Positions 46,855 through 55,336 of a stretch of DNA of 64,000 bases are shown piece by piece. Every line of letters starts with the position of its first letter. Position 1 is the first letter of the stretch. Below the pieces are notes generated by a model. It saw nothing but the letters and a program-made list of their open reading frames with translations. It ran no database searches and was not told where the DNA came from. The position numbers and the translations under genes are program-made. This DNA comes from Nocardia salmonicida NBRC 13393 (GTDB lineage: Bacteria > Actinomycetota > Actinomycetes > Mycobacteriales > Mycobacteriaceae), in contig NZ_BDBR01000005.1 of the NCBI RefSeq assembly GCF_001613085.1, positions 310,001 through 374,000 of the forward strand. Reading direction: 5' to 3'.

Positions 46855-47889
46855 TCAGCTCGACGTAGCGGCGTTCTGCGGTGCCGACTTCGCGTCAGAC
46901 ACCGCGCTCTCGTACTGATTCGCGAGCGCGAGCACCCAGCCGCGGGGGCTGATGCCGGGCGGCGGAGCGATCCAGCGCGCGTCGACGAACAAGTCCCCCA
47001 ACGGATTTCGCGCCCACTCGGCCACCACCGCGGCCCGCTTCGGCACCGAGTTCGGCGGCTCGCCTGCCGCCGGGATGACGATGCCGCTGCCCGAGAGCAG
47101 ATACAGCGCGTCCATCACCTGAGCCATGTGATCGGAAGCCTTCAGCTGTGCCGAAGTGGCGTTCTGCTCGGGCGCGACAACCTCGGGGAACCGACCCACC
47201 ATCAGCTGGTGCAGCGGCCGGATCCGGCGCAGCAGGACCTTGGCCCGCCACCAGAGCTCGATCACGATCGACACGGCGCCGAGTGCGATCAGCAGCGCGG
47301 CGATCTCCCACGCGACCCATCCCCACAGCGGTTCGTCGGGCGGCGTCGGCGCGGCGTCCTGGAGGGCGCGGCCCACATTGGCCACGGCGAGCACCGCGAC
47401 CAGCGCGGTGCCCGTGATGTAGATGGCGATGCCGCGACCGAGGATGGTCCAGTCCAGATTGCGCAGACCGGTGGTCACGATGAACACCGCGCCGAGCGCG
47501 ACCGCGACCCAGCCGAAGGTGAACGACCACGCCAGGGTGATCGCGATCGCCACCGCGCCGATGCCGTACACGATCATCGCGACCTGGCGCAGGTTGCGCC
47601 GCGAGACCACCGGCCACGCGGCCGAGGCCACCACCGAGGTGGCCGTGGTGAACAGGATCCAGGCCGAGATGACGATGCCAGTGGACAGCCAGCCGCTGTG
47701 CACCCCACCCTTCATCAGGTTGTCGATGGCGACGGCCATCTCCGGAATGGCGGCGGTGACCGCGAGCGCCACGGCGGCGACCGCGACGACGATGGCCACG
47801 CGGGCGGTCGTCGCGGGCTTCACCAGCACGCGACCCACTCGCGCACCCGCGGCAACCCAGACCAGCAGGGCTGTCAACCAGAGTGTCAT
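46855..47889 (-). CDS. multi-pass membrane protein (MAB_1171c-like)
   Basis: A 344-residue protein with about seven hydrophobic segments in the first 215 residues and a soluble C-terminal domain (about 225-344) containing RIRPLHQLMVGRFPEVV and WIAPPPGISPRGWVLALANQYESAV. The layout resembles the actinobacterial MAB_1171c-like putative transporter family, whose function is not known. Its ATG overlaps the metalloprotease stop by 4 nt, so the two are coupled. I infer that it anchors or signals to the protease; no transport motif is seen. Confidence 0.7.
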   Translation of the reverse strand: MTLWLTALLVWVAAGARVGRVLVKPATTARVAIVVAVAAVALAVTAAIPEMAVAIDNLMKGGVHSGWLSTGIVISAWILFTTATSVVASAAWPVVSRRNLRQVAMIVYGIGAVAIAITLAWSFTFGWVAVALGAVFIVTTGLRNLDWTILGRGIAIYITGTALVAVLAVANVGRALQDAAPTPPDEPLWGWVAWEIAALLIALGAVSIVIELWWRAKVLLRRIRPLHQLMVGRFPEVVAPEQNATSAQLKASDHMAQVMDALYLLSGSGIVIPAAGEPPNSVPKRAAVVAEWARNPLGDLFVDARWIAPPPGISPRGWVLALANQYESAVSDAKSAPQNAATSS

Positions 47890-48401
47890 CCGAGCGCCTC
47901 ATCGAATCGAAGGACCGAGACGCCTGCGCCCCGGTTGCTGAATACGCGAAGTCGCGTCATGAGCATCGCCGCGAAGGTCTCGGCTTCCCACTCGGCGAGA
48001 TCGTCGGCGCCGTCGTCGACGATCTGCGCGTGGGCGCGCTGGCTGAGCATGTAGGCGATCAGGTCGTCGCTGACTTCGAGGGTCGTCTCCACCGCGGGCG
48101 CGCCCTCGTGGTCGAAGACGATGTGGCCGAGTTCGTGCGCGAGGGTGTGATCGCGACTGGGGAGTGCGTCGGCGAGCACGATGATGTCGCGCTCGGGATA
48201 GAACCGGCGCTGACCGCACACGCCGGGGCCCAGGTTCGCACTGGTTATTTCGATTTCGCGTTGCCGCTCCAGCGAGATGGCGTGGACCACCTCGTCGAGG
48301 GTGGTGGCGTCGAAGTCGGCGGCGACCGCGCACACCGCGTCGACGGCGGCGGCGACGCGGCGATAGGACCGGGAGGTGCTCTGGGTCTTGCTCTTACTCA
48401 T
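47886..48401 (-). CDS. ImmA/IrrE-family metallo-endopeptidase
   Basis: A 171-residue protein with a zinc-protease motif HELGH (H89-E90, H93) and a downstream Glu in EWEAETFAAMLM (E139 likely), the ImmA/IrrE/M78 pattern. Such enzymes cleave XRE-type repressors to trigger stress, phage or mobile-element programmes. The XRE-type EspR-like gene 1.2 kb away on the opposite strand is an attractive substrate, by inference only. ATG at 48401 follows GAGGGG; stop overlaps the membrane-protein start. The gene starts 11 nt after the repeat-protein gene. Confidence 0.85.
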   Translation of the reverse strand: MSKSKTQSTSRSYRRVAAAVDAVCAVAADFDATTLDEVVHAISLERQREIEITSANLGPGVCGQRRFYPERDIIVLADALPSRDHTLAHELGHIVFDHEGAPAVETTLEVSDDLIAYMLSQRAHAQIVDDGADDLAEWEAETFAAMLMTRLRVFSNRGAGVSVLRFDEALG

Positions 48402-48412
48402 CGAAGATCCCC

Positions 48413-49531
48413 TCACGACCTCGGTCCGAAGAACTCGGCACGCGCCGCGTTCACCCGCGCTTGGGCTGCCGCGGCACCTTGGAAACTCACTGCGCCCGAA
48501 CCGGTCGCGGCGAGGGTCAGCGCGATCAGGCCGCCGATCACCGACAGCAGCTCGGGTTCGGGCAGGGCGCTGTTGTCGCTGGTCGGCTTGAACTCGTGGT
48601 TCGGCTTGGCCGCCGGCGCCGGTGCGGCCGCGGCGGGCGGCGCCGCGGGGGCCTGCGCCGCGGGTGGCACGGCTGCCGGAACAGGCACTGCCACAGCCAC
48701 ATTTGGAACACCGGGGATCGCCGGTGCGGCGGGGATCGTGATCGACGGCAGAGCCGGTGCGGCCGGGACCGAGGGGATCGGGATCAGGAGCAGCAGCAGT
48801 GGCGAGGCCGAACCGACGGCCGCCGAACCGACCGCGGCCGAGCCGACGGCGGCCGAACCCGCGCCCGCGGAACCTACCCCCGCGGAACCGACTGCGGCAG
48901 AACCGACTGCGGCAGAACCTGTTCCGAGGACAGCTGAGCCCGCGCCGAGTGCGGCGGAACCGGTACCCGCGGCGGCCGAGCCGACCGCGGCCGAACCCGT
49001 GCCGAGAACCGCGGCGGCTCCTGCCGAACCCGTACCGAGAACCGCTGCCGCACCTGCCGAACCCGTACCGAGAACCGCTGCCGCACCTGCCGAACCGGTG
49101 CCGAGGATGGCGGCCGCGCCTGCGGAGCCCGTACCGAGTACTACGCCCAGGCCCGCCGACCCGGTGCCGAGCAGCACGCCGAGCCCGGCCGAACCGGTGC
49201 CGAGGACAATGCCCGCGGCTGCCGAGCCCGTGCCTGCCGCGGCGGAGCCGACGGCGGCCGAGCCGGAAAGTGGGCCCGCGACTTCCTTCTTGGGGAGATC
49301 ATCGCTCGATTGGCCCGGGATGGCGAGGGGGGCCCATTCGCCTTCGTCCGCGATCGAGGCGCCTGACTGCGGGTTGCCGTTGCCCTGCCCACTGCTTCCG
49401 GTGTCGGGCGCCTGCGGCGCAGGTGTGGGCGGTTTTTCCGGGGCGGCCATCGCGACAGCGGGCCCTAAGAGCGCACAGCCGACCAGGACACTCGCAGCGG
49501 CAAACACGCGCAACATGCGACCAATGGCCAT
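48413..49531 (-). CDS. secreted/anchored Gly-Ser-Ala repeat protein
   Basis: A 372-residue protein: signal peptide (about 1-30, with an internal LVGC that could be a lipobox), Pro-rich spacer, six 11-residue repeats LGTGSAG-x4 (110-175), a 5-residue repeat block of the AAVGS type (about 206-242), a Pro/Ala-rich stretch (250-310), and a C-terminal TM helix (about 328-348) ending in a short basic tail. It therefore looks like a surface stalk anchored at its C-terminus. I do not recognise a named family. First gene of a three-gene unit with the protease and membrane protein. The DNA repeats make it length-variable. Confidence 0.7.
   Translation of the reverse strand: MAIGRMLRVFAAASVLVGCALLGPAVAMAAPEKPPTPAPQAPDTGSSGQGNGNPQSGASIADEGEWAPLAIPGQSSDDLPKKEVAGPLSGSAAVGSAAAGTGSAAAGIVLGTGSAGLGVLLGTGSAGLGVVLGTGSAGAAAILGTGSAGAAAVLGTGSAGAAAVLGTGSAGAAAVLGTGSAAVGSAAAGTGSAALGAGSAVLGTGSAAVGSAAVGSAGVGSAGAGSAAVGSAAVGSAAVGSASPLLLLLIPIPSVPAAPALPSITIPAAPAIPGVPNVAVAVPVPAAVPPAAQAPAAPPAAAAPAPAAKPNHEFKPTSDNSALPEPELLSVIGGLIALTLAATGSGAVSFQGAAAAQARVNAARAEFFGPRS
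48803..49270 (-). repeat. minisatellite within the repeat-protein gene
   Basis: In-frame tandem repeats: 33-nt units (11 codons) at about 49007-49204, adjacent copies of which are identical in the region near 49020-49090, and 15-nt units (5 codons) at about 48806-48916. All repeat lengths are multiples of 3, so copy changes would keep the frame. Confidence 0.85.
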
Positions 49532-49690
49532 GCGCTAGATCATCCCCTTAGTTATTCAGCGCAGCACTAACCCCCGGTCGCGACACATTCCGGGATCGAC
49601 GAACAGTAGCCCATAGTAAACCCAGGGCCTCAGCCCCGCAGAAGAGAGCAAGAGTCATCCAGCCCCCTAGACGTAGGTGACATGCCATAG

Positions 49691-49722
49691 GCGCAGGCCG
49701 GGGACTTTTCCCCGGCCTGCGC
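49691..49722 (-). terminator. terminator hairpin after the Rv3548c-like gene
   Basis: Perfect 14-bp stem GCGCAGGCCGGGGA / TCCCCGGCCTGCGC with a CTTT loop, 11 nt past the stop of the minus-strand SDR. No T-run. Confidence 0.75.
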
Positions 49723-49733
49723 CTCAGAGTTAG

Positions 49734-50645
49734 CTACGCGCCGTAAACCGGCTCCGGCGGAGTGCTCTTCTCGATCAGTTCCTTGACGACCGGACCCAGC
49801 TCGGCAGGGTTCCAGCGAGCGCCACGATCGACCGGAGTGCCATGGAGCCAGCCCTGCGCCAGTGCGACCTTTCCGCCCTCTACCTCGAACATCCGGCCGG
49901 TCACCCCGGCGGATTCGGTGCTGCCGAGCCACACCACCAGCGGCGAGACGTTCTCCGGAGCCATCGCGTCGAAGCCCGCGTCGGGAGCGGACATGGTGTC
50001 GGCGAAGACCGTCTCGGTCATCCGGGTGCGGGCGGCGGGGGCGATGGCGTTCACCGTCACGCCGTACCGGCCGAACTCAGCCGACGCGGTCAGTGTGAGG
50101 CCCGCGATACCCGCCTTGGCCGCGCCGTAGTTGCCCTGGCCGACGCTGCCCTGCAGACCGGCGCCGGAGCTGGTGTTGATCACGCGGGCGTCCACCGGAC
50201 GGCCCGCCTTCGATTCGGCCCGCCAGTACTCGGCCGCGTGCCGCATGGTGGCGAAGTGGCCCTTGAGGTGCACGCGAACCACCGCGTCCCACTCGTCCTC
50301 GCCGAGGTTCACCAGCATGCGGTCGCGCACGAAGCCGGCGTTGTTGACCAGCACGTCGAGCCCGCCGAACGTGTCGACGGCCTGGCGGATCAGGCGGCGA
50401 GCGCCTTCCCAGTCGGCGACGTCGTCGTAGTTGGCGACGGCCTCGCCACCGGCGGCGACGATCTCGTCGACAACCTGCTGAGCGGGGGTTTCCGTGGTCG
50501 CGGCGCCGTCGAGTGCGGTGCCGACATCGTTGACCACCACGCGGGCGCCTGCTGCTGCGAAGGCCAGGGCGTGGGCGCGGCCGATTCCTCTTCCGGCGCC
50601 GGTCACGATTACCGTGCGGCCGGCGCAAATTGACTGGTCGTCCAT
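49734..50645 (-). CDS. short-chain dehydrogenase/reductase (Rv3548c-like)
   Basis: A 303-residue SDR. TGAGRGIG near residue 15 binds NAD(P), NNAG near 98 and NTSSGAG with YGAAKAG give the catalytic Ser-Tyr-Lys. The extended C-terminus (GWLHGTPVDRGARWNPAELGPVVKELIEKS) is shared with hydroxyacyl-CoA dehydrogenases of the peroxisomal type. It occupies the place of Rv3548c next to an Rv3549c-like SDR and the ipd genes. ATG with ribosome site CAGGAGTGCAAT. Specific steroid substrate not known. Confidence 0.85.
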   Translation of the reverse strand: MDDQSICAGRTVIVTGAGRGIGRAHALAFAAAGARVVVNDVGTALDGAATTETPAQQVVDEIVAAGGEAVANYDDVADWEGARRLIRQAVDTFGGLDVLVNNAGFVRDRMLVNLGEDEWDAVVRVHLKGHFATMRHAAEYWRAESKAGRPVDARVINTSSGAGLQGSVGQGNYGAAKAGIAGLTLTASAEFGRYGVTVNAIAPAARTRMTETVFADTMSAPDAGFDAMAPENVSPLVVWLGSTESAGVTGRMFEVEGGKVALAQGWLHGTPVDRGARWNPAELGPVVKELIEKSTPPEPVYGA

Positions 50646-50682
50646 ATTGCACTCCTGTGTTTATTGGCGGCTGGCGCCGCGG

Positions 50683-50773
50683 GATTTTCGGCCCTGTGGG
50701 CCTCACATCCGAAGGGCGATACTGCGCCTTCGGCGTTCCGTCTCGCCCTTCGGATGCGAGGCGGCCGAAAATC
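50683..50773. repeat. long interrupted inverted repeat
   Basis: Outer arms GATTTTCGGCC (50683-50693) and GGCCGAAAATC (50763-50773), inner 19-nt arms (50701-50719 and 50743-50761; 18 of 19 match) around ATCCGAAGGGCGA / TCGCCCTTCGGAT, with a 23-nt loop. It stands in the intergenic region upstream of the Rv3548c-like gene. Could be a terminator for the upstream SDR or a dispersed repeat. Confidence 0.7.
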
Positions 50774-50866
50774 GTGGTGGTTGGGTTGGGCGGGTGGCGT
50801 TGGTTGCGGCAGGTGGGGGACGTTCAGTCGCTAGACGAGGTGACTACTGAGGGTTCGCATCGGCGG

Positions 50867-51643
50867 CTAGTTGTTCGCATTGGCGGCGTCGAGGAAGGCA
50901 GGGCGTTCGCCGCCGCCGTGGACGACTAGGGCGGCGCCGGTGATGTGGGCGGCCAGGGGTGAGGCCAGGAAGAGGGCGGCGTTGCCGACGTCGGCGGGGC
51001 TGGCGAGGCGGCCGAGGGGGACGGTTTTCGCGACGGCCGCCACTCCCTCGGCGTCGCCGTAGTGCAGGTGGCTGAGTTCGGTCTCCACCGGGCCGACGAC
51101 GACGGAGTTGAGCCGGACCTTCGGAGCCCACTCGACTGCCAGCGAGGAGACCAGATTGTCCAGGCCCGCCTTGGCCGCACCGTAGGCGGCGGTGCCCGGC
51201 GAGGGCCGGTGCCCGCTGACGCTGGTGATCATCACGATCGAGCCGCCCGCGTCCTGCTTCTGCATCAGCGCATTGGCCTGCTGGGAGATCAGCAGGGGCG
51301 CGAGCAGATTCAGCTCCACGATCTTGGCGTGGAATTTGGGGCTCGCGGCCTCGGCCATCGCGAACGGGGCGCCACCGGCGTTGTTCACCACATGATCGAC
51401 CCGGCCGTACCTGGCGAGGATCTCGGCGAACATCGCCGCGACCACGTCGGCGTCGCGCACATCGCAGGTGAGGTGCTCGGTGTTGCGGCCGCCTGCCGTG
51501 ATCGGTTCGTCGGCCGGTCTGCGCGCGCAGGTCAGCACCGTCGCGCCCGCGGCGAGGAAGGCCCGGCTGATTCCGGCGCCGACGCCGCGTACGCCGCCCG
51601 TCACCAGAACGATCTGCTCGGAAAGGTCGATTTCTACAGCCAC
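50867..51643 (-). CDS. short-chain dehydrogenase/reductase (Rv3549c-like)
   Basis: A 258-residue SDR with TGGVRGVG (about 15), NNAGG (about 88), TSVSGH and YGAAKAG, and a C-terminal GAALVVHGGGERP. Matches Rv3549c in size and in being divergent from echA20 across a KstR2-type box. GTG at 51643. The role is presumably a hydroxyacyl-CoA or ketone oxidoreduction in ring C/D breakdown. About 220 nt with a long inverted repeat separate it from the next SDR downstream. Confidence 0.85.
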   Translation of the reverse strand: MAVEIDLSEQIVLVTGGVRGVGAGISRAFLAAGATVLTCARRPADEPITAGGRNTEHLTCDVRDADVVAAMFAEILARYGRVDHVVNNAGGAPFAMAEAASPKFHAKIVELNLLAPLLISQQANALMQKQDAGGSIVMITSVSGHRPSPGTAAYGAAKAGLDNLVSSLAVEWAPKVRLNSVVVGPVETELSHLHYGDAEGVAAVAKTVPLGRLASPADVGNAALFLASPLAAHITGAALVVHGGGERPAFLDAANANN

Positions 51644-51654
51644 CGTGTTAACCT

Positions 51655-51668
51655 ACCAAGCAATTGCT
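51655..51668. promoter_or_regulatory. KstR2-type operator upstream of echA20
   Basis: ACCAAGCAATTGCT matches AnCAAGnnCTTGnT at all fixed positions but one, between the divergent SDR and echA20. Confidence 0.75.
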
Positions 51669-51713
51669 TGCTTTGTCTCGGGTTCGCCGGGGCGCGCACG
51701 AGGAGACATCGCG

Positions 51714-52478
51714 ATGGGGATTAACCGTCACACCGAAGCCGACGGGGTAGAGGTCGTCACAGTCGACTATCCGCCGGTCAACGCCCTGCCCTCGGACGGC
51801 TGGTTCGCACTGGCCGACGCCGTCAGAGCAGCGGGCCGTAATCAGGAGACCCGGGTGGTCGTCCTGCGCGCGGAAGGCCGCGGGTTCAACGCGGGCGTCG
51901 ACATCAAGGAGATGAACGCCGACGTCGGCCATACCGCGCTGATCCGCGCCAACCACGGCTGTTTCGACGCCTTCGCCGCGGTCTACGACTGTGAGGTGCC
52001 CGTGGTCACCGCGGTGAACGGCTTCTGCCTCGGCGGCGGCATCGGCCTGGTCGGCAACTCCGATGTCATCGTCGCCTCCGACGACGCCACCTTCGGCCTG
52101 CCCGAAGTGGACCGTGGCGCGCTCGGCGCCGCAACGCATCTGTCTCGGCTGGTCCCCCAGCACCTGATGCGCACCATGTTCTACACCGCGGGCAAACTCA
52201 CCGCCCAGCAGCTGCACCACTTCGGCTCCGTGTACAAGGTGGTGCCGCGCGCCGAGCTCGACGCCGCCGCGATGGACGTCGCCAAGAACATCGCGAACAA
52301 GGACGGCCGCGTGATCCGGGCCGCCAAACGCGCGCTCAACGGCATCGACGTGCAGGACGTACACCGTTCCTACCGCTACGAACAGGGCTTCACGATGGAG
52401 CTCAACCTCGCCGGGGTCGCCGACGAGATCAGGGCGCGCTTCGACGACGATCTCGCCGCGCAGAAGAAGGAGAGCTGA
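51714..52478 (+). CDS. echA20: ring-opening crotonase EchA20
   Basis: A 254-residue crotonase-superfamily enzyme: PPVNALPSDGW, oxyanion loop AEGRGFNAGVDIKEM (about 55-69), NGFCLGGGIGLVGNSD. First gene of echA20-ipdA-ipdB-ipdC, as in Rv3550-Rv3553. EchA20 hydrolyses ring D of the bicyclic CoA intermediate derived from rings C/D. ATG at 51714 follows GAGGAGA; the open frame extends upstream through the operator and is rejected. Control by KstR2 is indicated by the box 46 nt upstream. Confidence 0.92.
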   Translation: MGINRHTEADGVEVVTVDYPPVNALPSDGWFALADAVRAAGRNQETRVVVLRAEGRGFNAGVDIKEMNADVGHTALIRANHGCFDAFAAVYDCEVPVVTAVNGFCLGGGIGLVGNSDVIVASDDATFGLPEVDRGALGAATHLSRLVPQHLMRTMFYTAGKLTAQQLHHFGSVYKVVPRAELDAAAMDVAKNIANKDGRVIRAAKRALNGIDVQDVHRSYRYEQGFTMELNLAGVADEIRARFDDDLAAQKKES

Positions 52479-52483
52479 AAGCC

Positions 52484-53365
52484 ATGCGCGACAAGAGAAT
52501 GACCCTCGACGAGGTGGTCGGTGAGCTGCGCAGCGGCATGACCATCGGGATCGGCGGCTGGGGTTCGCGGCGCAAGCCGATGGCGCTGGTGCGCGCGCTG
52601 CTGCGCTCCGATGTCACCGACCTGACCGTGGTCACCTATGGCGGCCCCGACCTGGGCCTGCTGTGTTCGGCGGGCAAGGTCCGCAAGGCGTACTACGGGT
52701 TCGTGTCGCTGGATTCTGCGCCGTTCTACGACCCGTGGTTCGCGAAGGCGCGCACCGAGGGCGCGATCACCGTGCGCGAGATGGACGAGGGAATGGTGAA
52801 GTGCGGGCTGCAAGCGGCCGCGGCGCGACTACCGTTCCTGCCGATCCGGGCCGGGCTCGGATCCGCCGTGCTCGACTTCTGGGAGGGCGAGCTGAAGACC
52901 GTCGCGTCGCCGTATCCCGCCGCCGACGGTCGCGTCGAGACCCTGGTCGCGATGCCGGCGCTGAATCTCGACGCGTCGTTCGTGCACCTGGATCTGGCCG
53001 ACAAGCACGGCAACGCGGCCTACACGGGCGTCGATCCGTACTTCGACGATCTGTACTGCCTGGCGGCGGAGCGTCGCTATGTCTCGGTGGATCGCCTCGT
53101 CGAGACCGAGGAACTGGTGAAAGCCGTTCCGCAGCAGTCGATCATCCTCAACCGCATGCTGGTCGACGGTGTGGTCGAGTCGCCCGGTGGCGCGCACTTC
53201 ACCTTCTCCGGCAGCTACGGGCGGGACGAGAAGTTTCAGAAGCACTATGTGGCCGCCGCGAAGACGCCGGAGTCGTGGGCCGAGTTCAAGGCTCGCTACC
53301 TGGATGTCTCCGAAGAGGAATACCAGTCCGCCGTGGCCGCGTTCGCTGAGGAGCAGAAGCTATGA
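52484..53365 (+). CDS. ipdA: IpdA, alpha subunit of the ring C hydrolase
   Basis: A 293-residue protein of the class I CoA-transferase alpha fold (DKRMTLDEVVGELRSGMTIGIGGWGSRRKPMALVRALLR start). IpdAB hydrolyses the last carbocyclic ring of the COCHEA-CoA intermediate rather than moving CoA. Size and position match Rv3551. It starts 5 nt after echA20 with GAGAG upstream, and its stop overlaps ipdB by 4 nt. Confidence 0.93.
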   Translation: MRDKRMTLDEVVGELRSGMTIGIGGWGSRRKPMALVRALLRSDVTDLTVVTYGGPDLGLLCSAGKVRKAYYGFVSLDSAPFYDPWFAKARTEGAITVREMDEGMVKCGLQAAAARLPFLPIRAGLGSAVLDFWEGELKTVASPYPAADGRVETLVAMPALNLDASFVHLDLADKHGNAAYTGVDPYFDDLYCLAAERRYVSVDRLVETEELVKAVPQQSIILNRMLVDGVVESPGGAHFTFSGSYGRDEKFQKHYVAAAKTPESWAEFKARYLDVSEEEYQSAVAAFAEEQKL

Positions 53366-54108
53366 CTATTACTCGTGCTGAGGTCTGCGTCGTCGCCGCC
53401 GCGGAAATCTTCCGCGGGGCCGGTGAGATCATGGCCAGTCCGATGTCGACGGTCACCACCATCGGCGCCCGGCTGGCCCGGCTCACCTTCGAACCCGACC
53501 TGCTGCTCTCCGACGGCGAGGCGCTGTTCTTCGCCGAGGTACCGGCGATCGGCGCCAAAGCCCCTGTCGAGGGCTGGATTCCGTTCTCCCGGGTGTTCGA
53601 CGTGGTCGCCTCGGGCCGTCGCCATGTGGTGATGGGCGCCAACCAGATCGACCGGTTCGGCAACCAGAACCTGTCGGCCTTCGGTCCGCTCCAGCAGCCG
53701 ACCAGGCAGATGTTCGGTGTGCGTGGCGCGCCGGGCAACACCATCAACCACGCGACCAGCTACTTCGTGCCCCGGCACAACAACCGGGTGTTCGTCGACA
53801 AGGTCGACATCATCTCCGGAATCGGTTACGACCGCATCGATCCCGAGAATCCCGCCTACCGCTTCCATCACCTGCACCGCGTGGTGACCAACCTGGGCGT
53901 GTTCGACTTCAACGGTCCCGACCACACCCTGCGCGCACTGTCGCTGCACCCGGGCGTGAGCCCGGCCGAGGTCGCGGAGAACACCTCCTTCGAGATCGCC
54001 GAGCTGGGTTCGGCGGGCGAGACCAGGCTGCCGACCGAGGAAGAGCTGCGGATCATCCGAACCGTGCTCGATCCCAAGGGTTTCCGGGAGAAGGAAGTAG
54101 CGGCATGA
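53362..54108 (+). CDS. ipdB: IpdB, beta subunit of the ring C hydrolase
   Basis: A 248-residue CoA-transferase beta-fold protein (ITRAEVCVVAAAEIFRGAGEIMASPMSTVTTIGARLARLTF start, VMGANQIDRFGNQN, FVDKVDIISGIG). Matches Rv3552. With IpdA it forms the heterotetrameric hydrolase that opens the final ring. Overlaps ipdA and ipdC by 4 nt each, so stoichiometric synthesis is expected. Confidence 0.93.
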   Translation: MTITRAEVCVVAAAEIFRGAGEIMASPMSTVTTIGARLARLTFEPDLLLSDGEALFFAEVPAIGAKAPVEGWIPFSRVFDVVASGRRHVVMGANQIDRFGNQNLSAFGPLQQPTRQMFGVRGAPGNTINHATSYFVPRHNNRVFVDKVDIISGIGYDRIDPENPAYRFHHLHRVVTNLGVFDFNGPDHTLRALSLHPGVSPAEVAENTSFEIAELGSAGETRLPTEEELRIIRTVLDPKGFREKEVAA

Positions 54109-55190
54109 GCGCGCGCTTGCGGACCCCGCTGACCGAGTTGGTCGGGATCGAGCATCCCATCGTGCAGACCGGGATGGGCTGGGTCGCCGGTCCCCGCCTG
54201 GTCGCGGCCACCGCCAACGCGGGCGGACTCGGCATTCTCGCCTCGGCGACCATGACTTTCGAGGAGCTCGAGGCGGCGGTCGCCAAGACCAAGTCGCTCA
54301 CCGACAAGCCCTTCGGCGTGAATATCCGCGCCGATGCCACCGACGCTCCCGAACGCATCGAACTGCTCATCCGTGAGCAGGTGCGGGTCGCGTCGTTCGC
54401 GCTGGCGCCGAAGAAGGAACTCATCGCTCGGCTCAAAGACGCCGGGGTGGTGGTCGTTCCGTCGATCGGCGCGGCCAAGCACGCGGTGAAGGTGGCCTCG
54501 TGGGGCGCCGACGCGGTGATCGTGCAGGGCGGTGAGGGCGGCGGGCACACCGGACCGGTCGCCACCACCCTGCTGCTGCCGTCGGTGCTCGACGCCGTCG
54601 ACATCCCGGTGATCGCGGCGGGCGGCTTCTTCGACGGTCGCGGTCTGGCTGCCGCGTTGTCCTACGGCGCGGCGGGCGTCGCGATGGGCACCCGCTTCCT
54701 GCTCACCCAGGAGAGCACCGTCCCCGAGGCGGTGAAGCAGGAGTACCTGGCCCGCGGCCTCCAGGACACGGTGGTGTCGGTGAAGGTCGACGGCATGCCG
54801 CACCGGATGCTCAACACCGAGCTGGTCGAGAAGCTGGAACACTCCGGCGGCTGGCGCGGGCTGTCGGCCGCGGTGAGCAACGCCGCCAAGTTCAAGAGCA
54901 TGACCGGCATGAAGTGGTCCACGCTGATGCGCGACGGCCTGGCGATGCGAAAGACCAAGGACCTCAGCTGGTCTCAGGTCGTGATGGCGGCGAACTCGGC
55001 GATGCTGACCAAGGCCGGTCTCGTCGAGGGTCGCACCGACGCGGGCGTACTGCCCGCGGGCCAGGTCACCGGCATCATCGACAGCTTGCCGACCGTGGCC
55101 GAACTGGTCGAACAGATCGTCGCCGACGCGGTGGCCCGGATCGCCGCGGTGAGCGCGTTGACCAGCGAGCCCGCCGCCGAAGCGCGCTGA
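54105..55190 (+). CDS. ipdC: IpdC, flavin-dependent reductase of ring C/D degradation
   Basis: A 361-residue protein of the 2-nitropropane dioxygenase/nitronate monooxygenase fold: GIEHPIVQTGMGWVAGPRLVAATANAGGLGIL, the FMN phosphate motif VQGGEGGGHTG, IAAGGFFDGRGLAAALSYGAAGVAMGTRFL. Matches Rv3553. It is an NADH- and FMN-dependent enzyme needed for the 5-hydroxy-HIC-CoA steps. Last gene of the echA20 operon, followed by two hairpins. Confidence 0.92.
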   Translation: MSARLRTPLTELVGIEHPIVQTGMGWVAGPRLVAATANAGGLGILASATMTFEELEAAVAKTKSLTDKPFGVNIRADATDAPERIELLIREQVRVASFALAPKKELIARLKDAGVVVVPSIGAAKHAVKVASWGADAVIVQGGEGGGHTGPVATTLLLPSVLDAVDIPVIAAGGFFDGRGLAAALSYGAAGVAMGTRFLLTQESTVPEAVKQEYLARGLQDTVVSVKVDGMPHRMLNTELVEKLEHSGGWRGLSAAVSNAAKFKSMTGMKWSTLMRDGLAMRKTKDLSWSQVVMAANSAMLTKAGLVEGRTDAGVLPAGQVTGIIDSLPTVAELVEQIVADAVARIAAVSALTSEPAAEAR

Positions 55191-55210
55191 CCGGTCGAAG
55201 CTCGCCCCCG

Positions 55211-55238
55211 ACTCGACGGCCTGGAGCGTCCGTCGAGT
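55211..55238 (+). terminator. hairpin downstream of ipdC
   Basis: ACTCGACGG and CCGTCGAGT form a perfect 9-bp stem with a 10-nt loop, 21 nt past the ipdC stop. No T-run; probably works with the next hairpin. Confidence 0.5.
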
Positions 55239-55253
55239 TCGCCGGGTGATCAG

Positions 55254-55305
55254 AGCGCCGGACCAGGTGCGACGCCCACAAGGCGCGCCCGGGTCCGGCG
55301 CTTTT
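55254..55305 (+). terminator. intrinsic terminator downstream of ipdC
   Basis: AGCGCCGGACC (55254-55264) pairs with GGTCCGGCGCT (55292-55302) and is followed by TTTT. The loop of 27 nt holds a GGCGCGCC palindrome. Confidence 0.75.
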
Positions 55306-55336
55306 CGCTGTTGTCCGTGACGCCCCCGGCGAAAAA

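Noticed and set aside
48803..49270. Possible CRISPR array because of regular repeats
   Set aside because: Units are in-frame, directly adjacent without unique spacers, and encode a continuous signal-peptide protein.
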